A DNA stretch of 64,000 bases from the NCBI GenBank assembly GCA_024509875.1, contig JAMPIV010000580.1, forward strand, positions 1 through 64,000, given 5' to 3'. The notes beneath the pieces are model-generated. The model did no database searches. It was given only the letters and a program-made list of their open reading frames with translations, and was not told the origin of the DNA. Below are positions 21,605 through 31,844 of the stretch, in pieces. The position numbers and the translations under genes were made by a program. The stretch's first letter is position 1. Each line of letters begins with the position of its first letter. The stretch is from Oreohelix idahoensis (taxonomy: Eukaryota; Mollusca; Gastropoda; Stylommatophora; Oreohelicidae).

Positions 21605-22112
21605 TTGACGCTCTGTATATATGGGATCGAAGTGGTTAAAAGGTGTGGTGTCTGCCTCTAATTCTAAAGGTACCGAGTTCGCTCCCAGTACAGGGAATAT
21701 ATATGATGGAATTTTTGTTTTCTCTGAACCAGTGGTTCCTTATGATATCATATTCCTCCCTGATCTCCTGGGTAGTGAGATTGGATGCCTAGCCTTCTCG
21801 GATAAAGGCACAAAAATAGGAGGTCCAGTGTGCAAGTTGCACATGTTAAAAATTCCTCGGCAGTTGGGAATCATAAAGAGTAGGCCATACGGCCACTGCC
21901 CTGGACAAATTTTAAAAATTTGGAAACCTACCCACCACAAAAATATTTATACAATGTGTGATTCCTGTATACACACATTGGGATCCTCGCTGGTGCTAAG
22001 AGTTCATGCACTGTGCTGATATCCTGCTTGTGTGATCTAAGTGAGGAGGTAGAAGCCCTGATGGAGTTGTCCATGTGCAATGAAGATAGTCCTTAAAAAC
22101 CAAACCAAACCA
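21605..22112 (+). mobile_element. tRNA-derived SINE, ~500 bp, with (AAACC)n tail
   Basis: The head has AGTGGTTAAAAGGTGTGGTG and CGAGTTCGCTCCCAG, close to Pol III A and B boxes. The body ends CCTTAAAAACCAAACCAAACC. Reverse copies of its 3' part lie at 46925-47165 and 50945-51155. Its AAATATTTATACAATGTGTG / CACACATTGGGATCCTCGCT segment is shared with Helitron family A. Confidence 0.7.
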
Positions 22113-22137
22113 ATGCTCTGTATGTCAGTACCTCATT

Positions 22138-22352
22138 ACCATGTGTGGTTTTTGGGGGTCTCTATGGAGACAAAGGAAGAAGAGAAGCATGGGCTCCCTA
22201 CAGTAAGAGTTGGCTAATATGAAATTGTGCATGAGGCTGGCAACCTCAACATGTGAAACAAATTGCTTCAGAAACCACAGTCGTAAGAGCACAAGAAGTA
22301 CTTTGTCGTAGGCTTTTTGCAAGGTGATGGTCCTTGTGCTCCATCTGGATGA
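22138..22352 (+). repeat. HCR copy
   Basis: Sense copy: TGGGGGTCTCTATGGAGACA head, CAACCTCAACATGTGAAACA middle and GCAAGGTGATGGTCCTTGTG end. Confidence 0.7.
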
Positions 22353-22640
22353 ATGGAAAGTGTATGTGTGTATGTCAGTTATTTAACAAATACTACTTGA
22401 TGAGAAGTTGTGTGTATGTCACAGTTATTTGACAGTACTACTTGATGAGAAGTTGTGTGTATATCACAGTTAATTGACAGTACTACTTGATGAGAAGTTG
22501 TGTGAATGTCAGAGTTATTTGACAATGCTACTTGATGAGAAGTTTATGTGTATGTCACAGTTATTTGACACTATGACTTAATGAGAAGTTGTGTGTATGT
22601 CACAGTTATTTGAGAATACTACTTGATGAGAAGTTACTGC
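22353..22640. repeat. Tandem array, unit about 45 bp
   Basis: About six units of TGTGTGTATGTCACAGTTATTTGACA-TACTACTTGATGAGAAGT. Confidence 0.88.
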
Positions 22641-22733
22641 AGCCTTTACTGTTTCCATTACATTTACAAATTGTGAATCCATGAACCTGTTATAATGTTC
22701 CCATGTTATGCATTTTGAACTTTTCTTTAACAG

Positions 22734-22760
22734 GGCTTTCAGCAGTTTCAATGTATACAG
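22734..22760 (+). CDS. CACNA2D: CACNA2D micro-exon (27 bases)
   Basis: The acceptor is TTTTCTTTAACAG and the donor is AG|GTAAGA; phase 2 in and out. With the split codon it adds W-AFSSFNVY, fitting AAAWSILQQFLLS after the GWW motif of alpha2delta-1. The small size is offset by good splice sites and agreement of phase with the preceding exon. The following exon is not found: the next recognised one (26172) needs phase 1. Confidence 0.7.
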
Positions 22761-23029
22761 GTAAGATCTTCATATAACTACTTAGAGCTATATCCTTTTT
22801 TATACCCATAGTTGGATAGGACTCTAATTGTTCCATGTCATTCTTTGTTTTCATTCTTAACAGTAGTTGCCATTAGACATAATTAGAGAACCAGTGGGTT
22901 TGATGGGAATCTGGTCTCTGGGTGATACTCAAGAAACAGAACATCTAGGGAAAGTGACAAGTTATTCATAGACCAAAAAAAAAAAACCAAAAAAAAACAC
23001 ACTTACTAATTCAGGATGTTTGCAGCTTT

Positions 23030-23225
23030 TTTTATTCATTCATTACCCTTTGTCTCCCCAAGGAGCATAGGCCTTGAAAAAACACTTATGCTAAGTCCTC
23101 CTGTTGCATTCCTTTAGCTCAGGACTTTCTATGTTTTCTCATCCCTTTCATCTCTGTCACCATTTCTCTTCTCCCATCTGTTTTCCAGTCTCACTCTGCC
23201 TCTCATACCCTGGGGATTCCAGCTT
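23030..23225 (-). mobile_element. LINE family A 3' end fragment
   Basis: It resembles the reverse of 33230-33430 (CAAGGAGCATAGGCCTTGAA, then CTCATACCCTGGGGATTCCAG). Confidence 0.6.
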
Positions 23226-23393
23226 ACTTGAGTAGAAAATGTATAAATAGACAATTAAATTGTTTGGTCATCTGTATGGAATATAAATTGACATCATGGC
23301 CTACAGTAACAAGACATCTTCGCTCAAAGCAAAAAGATCAGGAGGGAAAAAAATTACGTAGCTTCATGGAGTAACAGAAACATGCAAGAGAAG

Positions 23394-24221
23394 TAGGGCT
23401 GCACTGAATAGAGGTTCTTATTATTCGGTAGAATGCAAATAGAGGCCTTTAACTATTCGGCCGAATACGAATACGAATAGTGAGTGAATGTTGGGCATAA
23501 AAAGTTGTGTTCAATAGGTCTACTGACATTTTTATTAATTATACACTATTACAAAAAAATACGGCAAATAGCCATTACTAACTTTTTAAATTGCTGCATG
23601 AAACATGCATTGGCGTTCAATAAAATGAGTCTCTCAACATTCTCTGCCAAAAGACATCTGTTATCTGAAAACATGTTGCCAGCAGTGCTGAACAGACGTT
23701 CACTTGGGATGCTTGTTGGAGGTGCGGCAAGATATCACTGTGCTGGATATTAGCCCTAACAGAGCTGTACATGTTAAGAATAATTATGTTAGTAAAAAAT
23801 TTCCTGCTTGGCATTGTGTATCTCAGCTCCAACAAACCAACCAAAAACATGAAACCGACATCTTGCACGATAGAATATGGCTGAATGTCTAGTGCCATAT
23901 TTTTGCCAATGGCTTGATGTACTTTTGTTGCCTCTGCACTGTCTATTGCCCATGACTTTGTTCCCTCTGCCTAGTCAGCTGATGCAACCCGCTACACGCT
24001 AAAGTATGCATTGCAAGGCGGGGTGTGTTGAGTTAGTAGTGGGACCAATTGAAACTTAAAGTCAGCCTACTTTCTGGGTCTAAAATTATCACACCGCGGG
24101 TTGCCCTAAATTTACTATTTGTATTTGATGGCAGCGTACTATTCGGCCGAATACGAATAGTTCATTTAATGCACTATTCGGCACCAAATCGAATACGAAT
24201 CAAATATTCTGTGCAGCCCTA
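23394..24221 (-). mobile_element. hAT transposon remnant with intact ends and 8-bp duplication
   Basis: The ends are TAGGGCTGCACTGAATAG and its inverse GTGCAGCCCTA, flanked by a perfect 8-bp duplication AAGAGAAG (23386-23393, 24222-24229), as expected for hAT. Subterminal ATTCGGCCGAATACGAATAG repeats are present on both sides. Minus strand 23590-23730 encodes IPSERLFSTAGNMFSDNRCL, the hATC dimerisation domain at the transposase C terminus. The rest of the transposase is deleted. Confidence 0.9.
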
Positions 24222-24530
24222 AAGAGAAGTTGGGTGTTGCAGGGTTGTCCAAAATAAAATAAAATTAATATTGTAATTTTTGCAGTTATGCAGTTTACAG
24301 ACATTCCTTTCTGTAAAATAACTGCAGCAATGTAATGTACAAACAATCGTTTCAAAAATCTTGTTATGAGGCTGTTTATAATGATAAGTTATATTATATG
24401 AACTGAAGCTTTATATGGATTGTCACAGAGATAAAATCATTACTTTGAAGTTTTATATTAGGAATGATTTGAATCTTTTCAAACCCATCATTCTGTTTGA
24501 AGTATGTCATCAACCATTGTTATGTATCAA
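24222..24530. other. Intronic DNA, nothing recognised
   Basis: A+T-rich, with no repeat or exon-like signal seen. Confidence 0.4.
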
Positions 24531-25110
24531 TTTCTCATCACTTATGTGTGAGGTTCATCATAGGTCATCATTATGTGTGAAGGTCCTCATGAGTATATGT
24601 GTTCCTCATCAATATATGTGAAATTTTTAATCGCTGAACATTCTGTGCTAAGAACTTCACCACTCATATGTCAAGTTCCCCATTATTTATGTGTGAAGTT
24701 TGTATTCATTGGTTTTTATTCATCGATTTATACAAAATTCTTAAAAAATAATCATGATGTGTGAAGTTCTTTACCACTGTGTGTGAGAAGTTTATCATCA
24801 TTATATGTGAAATTCCAATTTTCTTATCTCTTTTCTTATCGCTGTGTCTGAGATGTATAGCATCATTATTTGTGAAATTCCAATTTTCTTATCACTGTGT
24901 GAGAGAAGTTTATCATCATTTTATGGGAAATTCCAATTTTCTTATCACTGTGTGTGAGAAGTTTATCATCATTTTATGGGAAATTCCAATTTTCTTATCA
25001 CTGTCTGTGAGAAGTTTATCATCATTATATGGGAAATTCCAATTTTCTTATCATTGTCTGTGAGAAGTTTATCATAATTATATGGGAAATTCCAATGTTC
25101 TTATCCCTGT
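24531..25110. repeat. Tandem array, unit about 58 bp, degenerate at the left
   Basis: From 24783 the unit GTGTGAGAAGTTTATCATCA-TTATATGGGAAATTCCAATTTTCTTATCACT is repeated about six times. More divergent units reach back to 24531. Confidence 0.88.
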
Positions 25111-25133
25111 GTGCGAAATTTTAAATTTGTCAT

Positions 25134-25285
25134 CATTTATCTCTTTTGCTGCTTATTGGACATGAATCCACCACTACAGCTAGTCCACTTGCAAGAAGCC
25201 TGCACCAAAGCATTCATGTGCTTATGCAGCAGTGGTGTCCAAAGCAATTTGTTTTACATGATGGCTTCATATTTCATATTACTCA
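25134..25285 (-). repeat. HCR copy, partial
   Basis: Against family sense: CTTATTGGACATGAATCCAC, GCAAGAAGCCTGCACCAAAG and CAATTTGTTTTACATGATGG. Confidence 0.7.
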
Positions 25286-25313
25286 CCATTATGTGTGAGG
25301 TTCTGTAGTACAG

Positions 25314-25735
25314 GTCTGCAACCTGTTACCTGAAATTCAAAAAAGCTCTGAAAACCGAAAGTTTTTCATGGAGTGTCACTCGTGTGCATGACGTGAACCA
25401 GGCAGGTTTACGGTGCTTATACTGCCATGCTAGAGTGTGCGCAGTACATTAGACAAGTAGATGTCAGTGACGGAACATTGTGAAGCTGTAAGACACTATG
25501 CTGTTAGTTGTCTCTTGCGCTTCTACCAGCCACACTTGCACTTGCAGCTCTTATATATTTTTGTACCTTTTTTGCAATTTTGAGCTTAATTTCATCGTGA
25601 AAATGTCAACAAGATCTACAGGTACCCCTGTGGGTAACAGTAAGAGCAATAAAATGAAGAATCTTTCATTATTAATAGCTCAGAAAGTAGAGTTACTGCA
25701 GAAGCTTACCTGTACTAACCAGTGTGTGTGAGAGT
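25314..25735 (+). mobile_element. Tigger/pogo-like transposon, 5' part
   Basis: It starts at a TA with CAGGTCTGCAACCTGTTACC. The frame 25498-25731 contains MKNLSLLIAQKVELLQKL, which fits the first helix of the CENP-B/Psq-type DNA-binding domain of Tigger transposases. It is truncated right after this; the catalytic DDE domain is missing. A different Tigger fragment (C terminus) is at 43694-44035. Confidence 0.6.
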
Positions 25736-26171
25736 CCATATTATGCAACATTATATATATATATATAAAGTTCCTCATTACTCATTATGTGAAATTCCAC
25801 AGTTGGTTTGATTCTCCCAGTACTCAAGTTTATGGTGAGTCTTTTGTTTTGGCCTGCATGTGCAAAACGTAATTTAACATGCATATATTCCTGTATGTCT
25901 GATAATAAAGACCATCGAAGTAAAGTCCCAAACTCTTTAAGTTAAAAAAAAATAAAATATTCATCCAACTGCATATCAAAGGCTAGTGACTCAAACCGGT
26001 GTAGGTCAAGAATTTACTATACATTTTTAGTAGGGCGCAACGATCCTGTTCTTTGCTTCCCACAATCCTCATGGACAGATCCTTTGGTTTCTGTGTGCAA
26101 ATGTTTGTCCTCTCTAAACTGCGCCACTTTTTATTCTGCTCGACACTAGAGTAATATTTTTGTTTTCGCAG
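25736..26171. other. Intronic DNA before exon 8, (TA)n
   Basis: A short (TA)n at about 25754 and a good polypyrimidine acceptor at 26157-26171. No exon joining phase 2 to phase 1 could be recognised here. Confidence 0.4.
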
Positions 26172-26289
26172 CTGACTATGGTGACGAAGAGGATAAAGAG
26201 AAGAAATGTGTGGAAGCCACATACCAGTATTACGTTAAAAGTAATGTCAACCAGTATGCAGATGTGATACAGTGTCAGAACTGCACTCG
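26172..26289 (+). CDS. CACNA2D: CACNA2D exon 8, start of the delta peptide region
   Basis: The acceptor is TTTTGTTTTCGCAG and the donor is CG|GTATGT; phase 1 in, 2 out. It encodes DYGDEEDKEKKCVEATYQYY and then ADVIQCQNCT, matching the acidic MEDDDF...SC...QYFF...LDCGNCSR stretch of alpha2delta-1. That stretch follows the site where the precursor is cut into alpha2 and delta. NCT is a glycosylation sequon, and the two cysteines CQNC are family-conserved. Confidence 0.92.
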
Positions 26290-27029
26290 GTATGTACCAT
26301 GGGTCTAGATCTCTTTTGATTTTCATGAGCTTTACAAGCGGATGTACTTGCAAATTTTAGCTAGTTTTTTAAAATTTTCCCCATAGTTTTGAAGTTATGG
26401 TATCAATGCATGAGTAAAATATTTTAATGTAGTTAATGATTTGATTCACAACTTTTAATTAGTAGCAATGCATTTTTCACTTAGATGAGAAATGACAACT
26501 CCATGGTAGATTCATATGTACAATAATGAAATCATGTTTTGGTTTGGTGTTTGGTCAATGCGCAAGAAAATTGGTATTTATCTTATGTTCAACCTCATGT
26601 AGGCTATAATTTGCGTAAATAGGGTTTTTTATTCTGTACATTATATTACCTTTATTGTTTTTCTTGTATATTTCTCCAGGCCTTAATTTCTTTACCATTT
26701 TTTGTGCTGTTGATTAATGTCTGTAGTCTTTATGTTGTATGCACTTCCATATTCTTTAGTTTATCTTTCTTTACATTGTTGTGTTTTGGGAGATTTGTAG
26801 GCTTTTGTTTTGCTGTACCTGTTTCCATCTTTTTTACTGCAGTTGAAATTTTCTCAGATATATCCATGGGGCATTTGTTGATTTTTTAGGATTGATAGTT
26901 TATTTTACTGCTTGGACTGAAATTGTGTGGTGAATATTATTTTTTAAATGTTCTTGTTCGTGTCCTTTATTGTTCTCATTAGCTCATGAAATAATGTATT
27001 TTTATCAGGGAAAAGAGGAAAATTTACAT
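26290..27029. other. Intronic DNA, nothing recognised
   Basis: T-rich; the frame at 26704-26889 is hydrophobic only because of base composition. Confidence 0.4.
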
Positions 27030-27402
27030 AAGTCTTAATATGGATTAGCCCAATGACTGAAAGAGACATCCCTGCCATACTCCAGTTCTTATCTCAAAGG
27101 ATTCTGTAAGCTGTCATTCATGAAGAGCTTTGCTTGTGATGTCTTCTCTTACCATGTCAGATTAATGAGCTTATGAAGAACTCTGCAGCGCTCCTTCAGT
27201 TTTCAGAATGATTCATTGTTTAAACTGTTGAAGGCTGCCTTATTGTCCACAAATTCAACTCATCGTCTATTCTACTGTTATGCCTGGTGGGGTTATCTGG
27301 TTTGTAAAGAATCTGCTGTGTTTGAAAACGTGTTTCTTCCTCCATCAGTATCTATGGTCTTTTTAATTTCTCATGGACTGTTCTTCTTTCTTAAATGACA
27401 TT
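27030..27402 (-). mobile_element. LINE family A, decayed RT fragment
   Basis: The minus strand retains EFVDNKAAFNSLNNESF (catalytic DFVDYxKAFDS block, with D changed to N) and FEIRTGVWQGC (GVRQGC block), separated by stops. It is an old fragment. Confidence 0.55.
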
Positions 27403-27494
27403 GTCAGATTCACAATTTTCTGTCCATGAATGTTATTAGTTGCCCCGTGTCAGATTCACAATTTTCTGTCCATGAATGTTATTAGTTGCCCCGT
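27403..27494. repeat. 46-bp direct duplication
   Basis: GTCAGATTCACAATTTTCTG and the following 26 bases (to TTGCCCC) occur twice in tandem without visible change. Confidence 0.9.
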
Positions 27495-27496
27495 GT

Positions 27497-27680
27497 AGTT
27501 CCTGGGGGGTCCTCAGTCTTGTCATACAAGATGACTCATATGAGGCCGTGCATGGGCTGTAACCTCACCATGCAAATCAAATTGCCGCAGAAGGCACCAC
27601 TGCAAGATCATGTGACTGCTTTGTGCGGGCTTCCTGCAAGGGGACCAGCTGTAGTAAGCAGAAGGGAAAATGATGATAAA
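27497..27680 (+). repeat. HCR copy
   Basis: Sense copy starting TAGTTCCTGGGGGGTC and ending GAAGGGAAAATGATGATAAA, showing the family's ends. Confidence 0.8.
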
Positions 27681-28015
27681 TTGTAAAATAATACCTTGAT
27701 GTTTAAAGTTTTTGTAGATAGCTAATTTTAAAAGGATAAGTTTGCCATCTGCATGCTTAATCCTCCTTAATTGCTGTCTGCAACATATCAAGTAGGTTGT
27801 ATATGTTCTTTGCTGTCTGCTCAGGCCTCAGGATCAGTGCCAGATGAATGAGGGGGAAAAAAATCACAGCCAGTAAAATGTAGTGCCATATATTTTAGAT
27901 AGTTGGAGTGACCAAGAAAACGATAGAACATTAACCCTTTCCGGTCGTGTGTCTGACTGGGTAAGAGGGAAGTCTTGATTGTGATATTCCTGACAAAATT
28001 TGTGGTTTCTTTCAG

Positions 28016-28231
28016 TTGTTTTTCACATCATCATTGCTAGAGGAGATAGTCCATGAGACCAACCGGTATGCAGCTGACCAATTGAAAAATAAAACAGTCT
28101 CCACGCTCCATATGGCATACATGGAAAGATGTAACGATTTCCGAAATAAAGGCTTATTTTGGAGTCATTTTGAGAATGGGAATGCAAGAGGGTGGCGTGG
28201 TAAAAGAATATTTTTCTGTAGAATGGATTGA
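28016..28231 (+). pseudogene. piggyBac transposase N-terminal remnant
   Basis: This is a 71-codon frame. Residues 1-25 (MFFTSSLLEEIVHETNRYAA) match the start of the DDE_Tnp_1_7 domain. None of the catalytic aspartates is present. It is a dead fragment within the terminal repeats described for the 27931-29303 element. Confidence 0.8.
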
Positions 28232-28299
28232 TTATATTCCTTTTTATCGGGATGTCTTTTCATCTGGTTTCATACCCTTGAGCCAGTTATGGGAGGTGA

Positions 28300-29110
28300 T
28301 TTGTGGGCTTTGTTTCACCCCCAAGGGAGCATCCTAGACTCAGCGGCATGTTGCACCAGGCCCACTTTGGCGTGTGTGCGTTACCAAGAGGTTTGATGGC
28401 TCTCTACCCGTGCAGGGGGGTTATATCTCCGAGACAAGACTGACACGAGCAGTCAGTCACCGGCCATGGCACGAGCAGCCAGACAGCATAGTGGCGTGGT
28501 GGCGAAGCCACCGCCTCCACATGTCTGCTAAAGGTGGGCTATCTTGCAACCCCAGGGAGCATCCTAGTCTCAGAAGCATATTGCACCAGTCCCACTTTGG
28601 AGTGTGTGCAATGTTCCGAGGTTTGATGGCTCTCTACCCTGCAAAGGGGGTTATATCTCTGAGACAAGTATGCGCTAACCGGCAGAGCAGCCAGTCACCG
28701 TAGCGGACGTATCGAGGCGTAGGCGTAGCCACAGCCGAGCCACCACCACTGACGAAGTACGACATCAAACGGACACATAGCTCTGCCCCACCTGAACTGG
28801 AAAGAACAAACGGACACATAGCTCTGCCCCACCTGAACTGGAAAGACCCGGCAACCGGGACCACCCACAGACTCGATGGGACAGGGCATGTTTATTTTCC
28901 TGTTTGGTAATGGCGCAGCTACAACCGAGCCGCTACCACTGCCGAAGGACGTCATCTAGACGGACTCATAGCGCTGCATCTTCTGAACTGGGAAGTCCCG
29001 GTAGCCAGGATCACGCACAGTCTCGACAGGACACGGCATGTTTATTTGCTTGTTTGATGATGGCGCAGCTACAACCGAGCCTCTACCACCACCGAAGGAC
29101 GTCATCTAAC
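28300..29110. repeat. Two sets of internal tandem duplications inside the piggyBac element
   Basis: Set one is GGGAGCATCCTAGTCTCAG ... GGTTTGATGGCTCTCTACCC ... TTATATCTC-GAGACAAG, twice (about 28320-28450 and 28555-28670). Set two is CGGACACATAGCTCTGCCCC ... GGCGCAGCTACAACCGAGCC ... GAAGGACGTCATCTA, two to three times (28740-29110). Confidence 0.8.
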
Positions 29111-29317
29111 AAAGACTTTTTTTCTTATTTCAGGTCCCTGACACTATTTCAAATAAATAAAAATGATACAACACTTATTACTTATGTAAGTTCTTTCTGG
29201 TGTGTAGAATATTAGCAGGTGTCATTTTGGGGTATTTTTTGTCAAAAAATATTCCAACTTGGTAATAGTGGCATGCATATTTTATTCGGTCGGAAAGGGT
29301 TAAATACCCTCATGCAT

Positions 29318-29437
29318 GTCATACAAGACGTCTAATATGAGGGTTGGTGACCTCATCATGTGACACAAATTGCCAAGGAAACCAGCTGCAGTGGTGGCTC
29401 TATGCTCCGTAAGAAGCACAGAAGGAAGAAGAAGAAG
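29318..29437 (+). repeat. HCR copy with (GAA)n tail
   Basis: Partial sense copy that ends GCTCCGTAAGAAGCACAGAAGG followed by AAGAAGAAGAAG, which shows which end of the family carries the tail. Confidence 0.75.
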
Positions 29438-29535
29438 AAAGTAAATACAATGACATTTGGTTTCTGCTAAGTAACATTACAAGAAAAAAAACGTAATTAA
29501 TACAGTAATTAAGACGATGCTTATCTTCTATTCAG

Positions 29536-29743
29536 CAACATTGCAGCAGTGAAACTGAATAAGACCAACATACTGTTCATTGTCGCGGATAAAATGTGCG
29601 AGGAATGTGATGACCTGTATGAGTCCGTATCACAGGCCCCCAAAGAAATGAATGAAACAGAGGAGGAGGAAATTGTCTGTGAAATGGTGAAGAATCCACT
29701 TAAGAGAGTACGGGCTTATGAGTGCCATCATTCTGATTCCAGG
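29536..29743 (+). CDS. CACNA2D: CACNA2D exon 9, delta peptide
   Basis: The acceptor is CTTCTATTCAG and the donor is AGG|GTATGT; phase 2 in, 0 out. The 69 codons include KLNKTNILFIVADKMCEECD (compare [21 protein letters not shown]), a glycosylation sequon NET, EIVCEMVKNPLKRVRAYEC (compare PCDMVKQPRYRKGPDVC) and HHSDSR. The conserved cysteines pair within delta or with alpha2 in known family members. Confidence 0.93.
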
Positions 29744-29763
29744 GTATGTCTATGTAATTAAAT

Positions 29764-30205
29764 GATGATCATCATTTTCCTGTGTGCTCCCTACGGAATA
29801 TAGAACAACCGCTGTAGCTGGCCCCCTTACAGGAAGCCTGCACCAGACATCAGCATGCTGTACATGGTGACTAATGTGAGATTGTGTGAAGGAGGCTGGC
29901 AACCTCATCATGTAAAACAAACAGCTGCAGACACCGACTGCTGCAGGAGCATGTTAATGCTTGGTACAGGCTGGGGACCAGCTGCAGACACCACTGCTGC
30001 AGGAGCATGTTAATGCTTGGTACAGGCTAGGGACCAGCTGCAGACACCACTGCTGCAGGAGCATGTTAATGCTTGGTACAGGCTGGGGACCAGCTACAGA
30101 CACCACTGCTGCAGGAGCATGTTAATGCTTGGTACAGGCTGGGGATCAGCTGCAGTAGTGGCTTTATGCTCCATAAGGAGTTAAAAGGAACATGATGATG
30201 GTGAT
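29764..30205. repeat. HCR head-to-head pair with internal tandem duplication
   Basis: 29764-29865 is an antisense piece (CTCCCTACGGAATATAG ... CAGGAAGCCTGCACC). 29866-30205 is a sense piece (GACTAATGTGAGATTGTG ... GCTCCATAAGGAG). In 29935-30170 a unit of about 61 bp (GGGGACCAGCTGCAGACACC ... GCTTGGTACAGGCT) occurs four times. Confidence 0.8.
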
Positions 30206-30255
30206 ACCTTGGTGATTGAAATAATAAAAAATATTAATGCATTCTTATTATAATA

Positions 30256-30412
30256 CTAGTGTAAAAGCCTGTCATAAGACTGGAATTAAATTCAAAAGCA
30301 CCAATACCTAAGGGCAATTTTACTTATTCAAAAGTATTTTTTAAAAACCACTGTGCATCACCACAGTACATGAACTACGTAGCAGCCATGAGGATCCCAA
30401 TGTGTGTAGCAA
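30256..30412 (-). mobile_element. Helitron family A, 3' part, reverse
   Basis: On the plus strand it reads CTAGTGTAAAAGCCTGTCAT ... ACTGGAATTAAATTCAAAAG, the inverse of the family 3' end at 8900-8986, with A before it for the T target. The 5' part is missing. Confidence 0.75.
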
Positions 30413-30669
30413 TTGTAACAACACTTTTCCCAAGCCACCGCGACGCCCTTAGCCGAGGGCTGCGACACCCCTGGGAGCCGCAACGCACAGTTTGAACACC
30501 TCTGTTCTAGGAGAACTTCCAGAGTTGGCACCTGGAATGTTCGGACATTAAACGAACAAGGGAAAGTGGCACAAGTAGCAGCAGAAATGAGGGAATATAA
30601 AATCGAGGTTCTGGGAATGTGTGAAACAAAGGGAAGGGGGTAGACAGGAAGAAACTCATCACAGGTGAA

Positions 30670-31671
30670 TTGAAGCTGTCCTCAGGACATGAAGACGAAA
30701 GTGCACACCACAGTGAAGGGGTAGCTCTTATGTTATCTAAAGAAGCACAGAAAGCACTCATTGAATGGGAAGCTGTTGGACCCAGAATAATAACAGCTAC
30801 TTTTAAAACAGCTAAAAAGAAAATACATGTAAATGTCATCCAATGTTATGCACCAACTAATGACAAAGAAGAGTCTGTGAAAGAAGCATTTTATACTAGA
30901 CTACAGGAAATTATGGATAAAGTAAAAAGAAGAGACATCACAATTTTGATGGGTGACATGAATGCAAAGATAGGTACAGTCAACACCGGATTTGAAGAAG
31001 TCATGGGAAAACATGGGCTAGGAATAATGAATGAAAATGGGGAACTATTCTCAAACTTCTGTGCTTCAAATCAACTGGCTATAGGAGGAAACATGTTTCC
31101 ACATAAGAGAATACACAAGGCAACATGGATATCACCAGACCATAGAACAGAAAATCAGATTGATCATATATGCATAAACAAGAAGTTTAGATCATCATTG
31201 CAGGATGTAAAGGAATATAGAGGAGCAGATGTGGCATCAGATCACCACCTTCTGATAGCCAAAGTAAAAATGAAATTCAAGAGATATGCAACAATGCAAA
31301 ATTATAGACAACAATTTAATGTAGGACATCTAAGAAATCAAGAAACAAGAGACAAATTTGCAGTCACAATATCCAACAAATTCCAAGTGCTCCAACAGCT
31401 GGAAGATGTAGAGAATACAGAAGACTATTGGCAGCAGGTCAAAACTGTATGGAATGAGACATGTGAAGAAATACTGGGGAAAAGGGAACGACCACAAAAA
31501 GCATGGATAACAACAGAAACCATCAATAAGATAAAAGACAGAAAAAACAAGAAAGCAGATTTAAACACAAGCAAAACCAGAAGTTCCAAAGCCAAGGCCT
31601 CAAGAAGTGTACACAGAAGCAAACAAAGAAGTAAAAAGAAGTATCAAAAGAGACAGGAAGAAGTATATTGA
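30670..31671 (+). pseudogene. LINE endonuclease (EEP) frame
   Basis: The 333-codon frame starts within the domain. GDMNAKIG holds the conserved D and N, IDHICIN and the SDHHLL motif the catalytic D and H of AP-endonuclease-like LINE endonucleases, which nick the target DNA. The first ~50 codons of the domain lie upstream at 30515-30660 with a frame break. The C-terminal 60 residues are basic and cross a frameshift. Confidence 0.85.
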
Positions 31672-31844
31672 AGAGTTGGCAAGAGAGGCAGAAGATGCTG
31701 CAGCCAAAGGAAATATGAGAGAACTGTATAGCAGCACAAAGAAGCTAACAAGGAAATACAAGCAAACAAGTTGCCTCATAAAAGACAAGAATGGAAAACT
31801 GCTCAGCAATATACAAGAGCAAATGAAGAGGTGGACACAATATT

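Larger units (their letters stand above)
27931..29303 (+). mobile_element. piggyBac element, 1373 bp, deleted
   Basis: The ends are TTAACCCTTTCCGGTCG and the inverse of CGGTCGGAAAGGGTTAA, with TTAA at each border. Inside at 28016 a frame begins FFTSSLLEEIVHETNRYA, the N-terminal signature of piggyBac (PGBD) transposases (F-x-x-LLE-IV-ETNRYA). The catalytic domain is gone and is replaced by tandemly duplicated non-coding DNA (28300-29110). It lies in the intron between 26289 and 29536. Confidence 0.88.

Noticed and set aside
22823..22870. Acceptor TTCATTCTTAACAG at 22863 as the missing alpha2delta exon
   Set aside because: In the required phase a stop codon follows after four codons.
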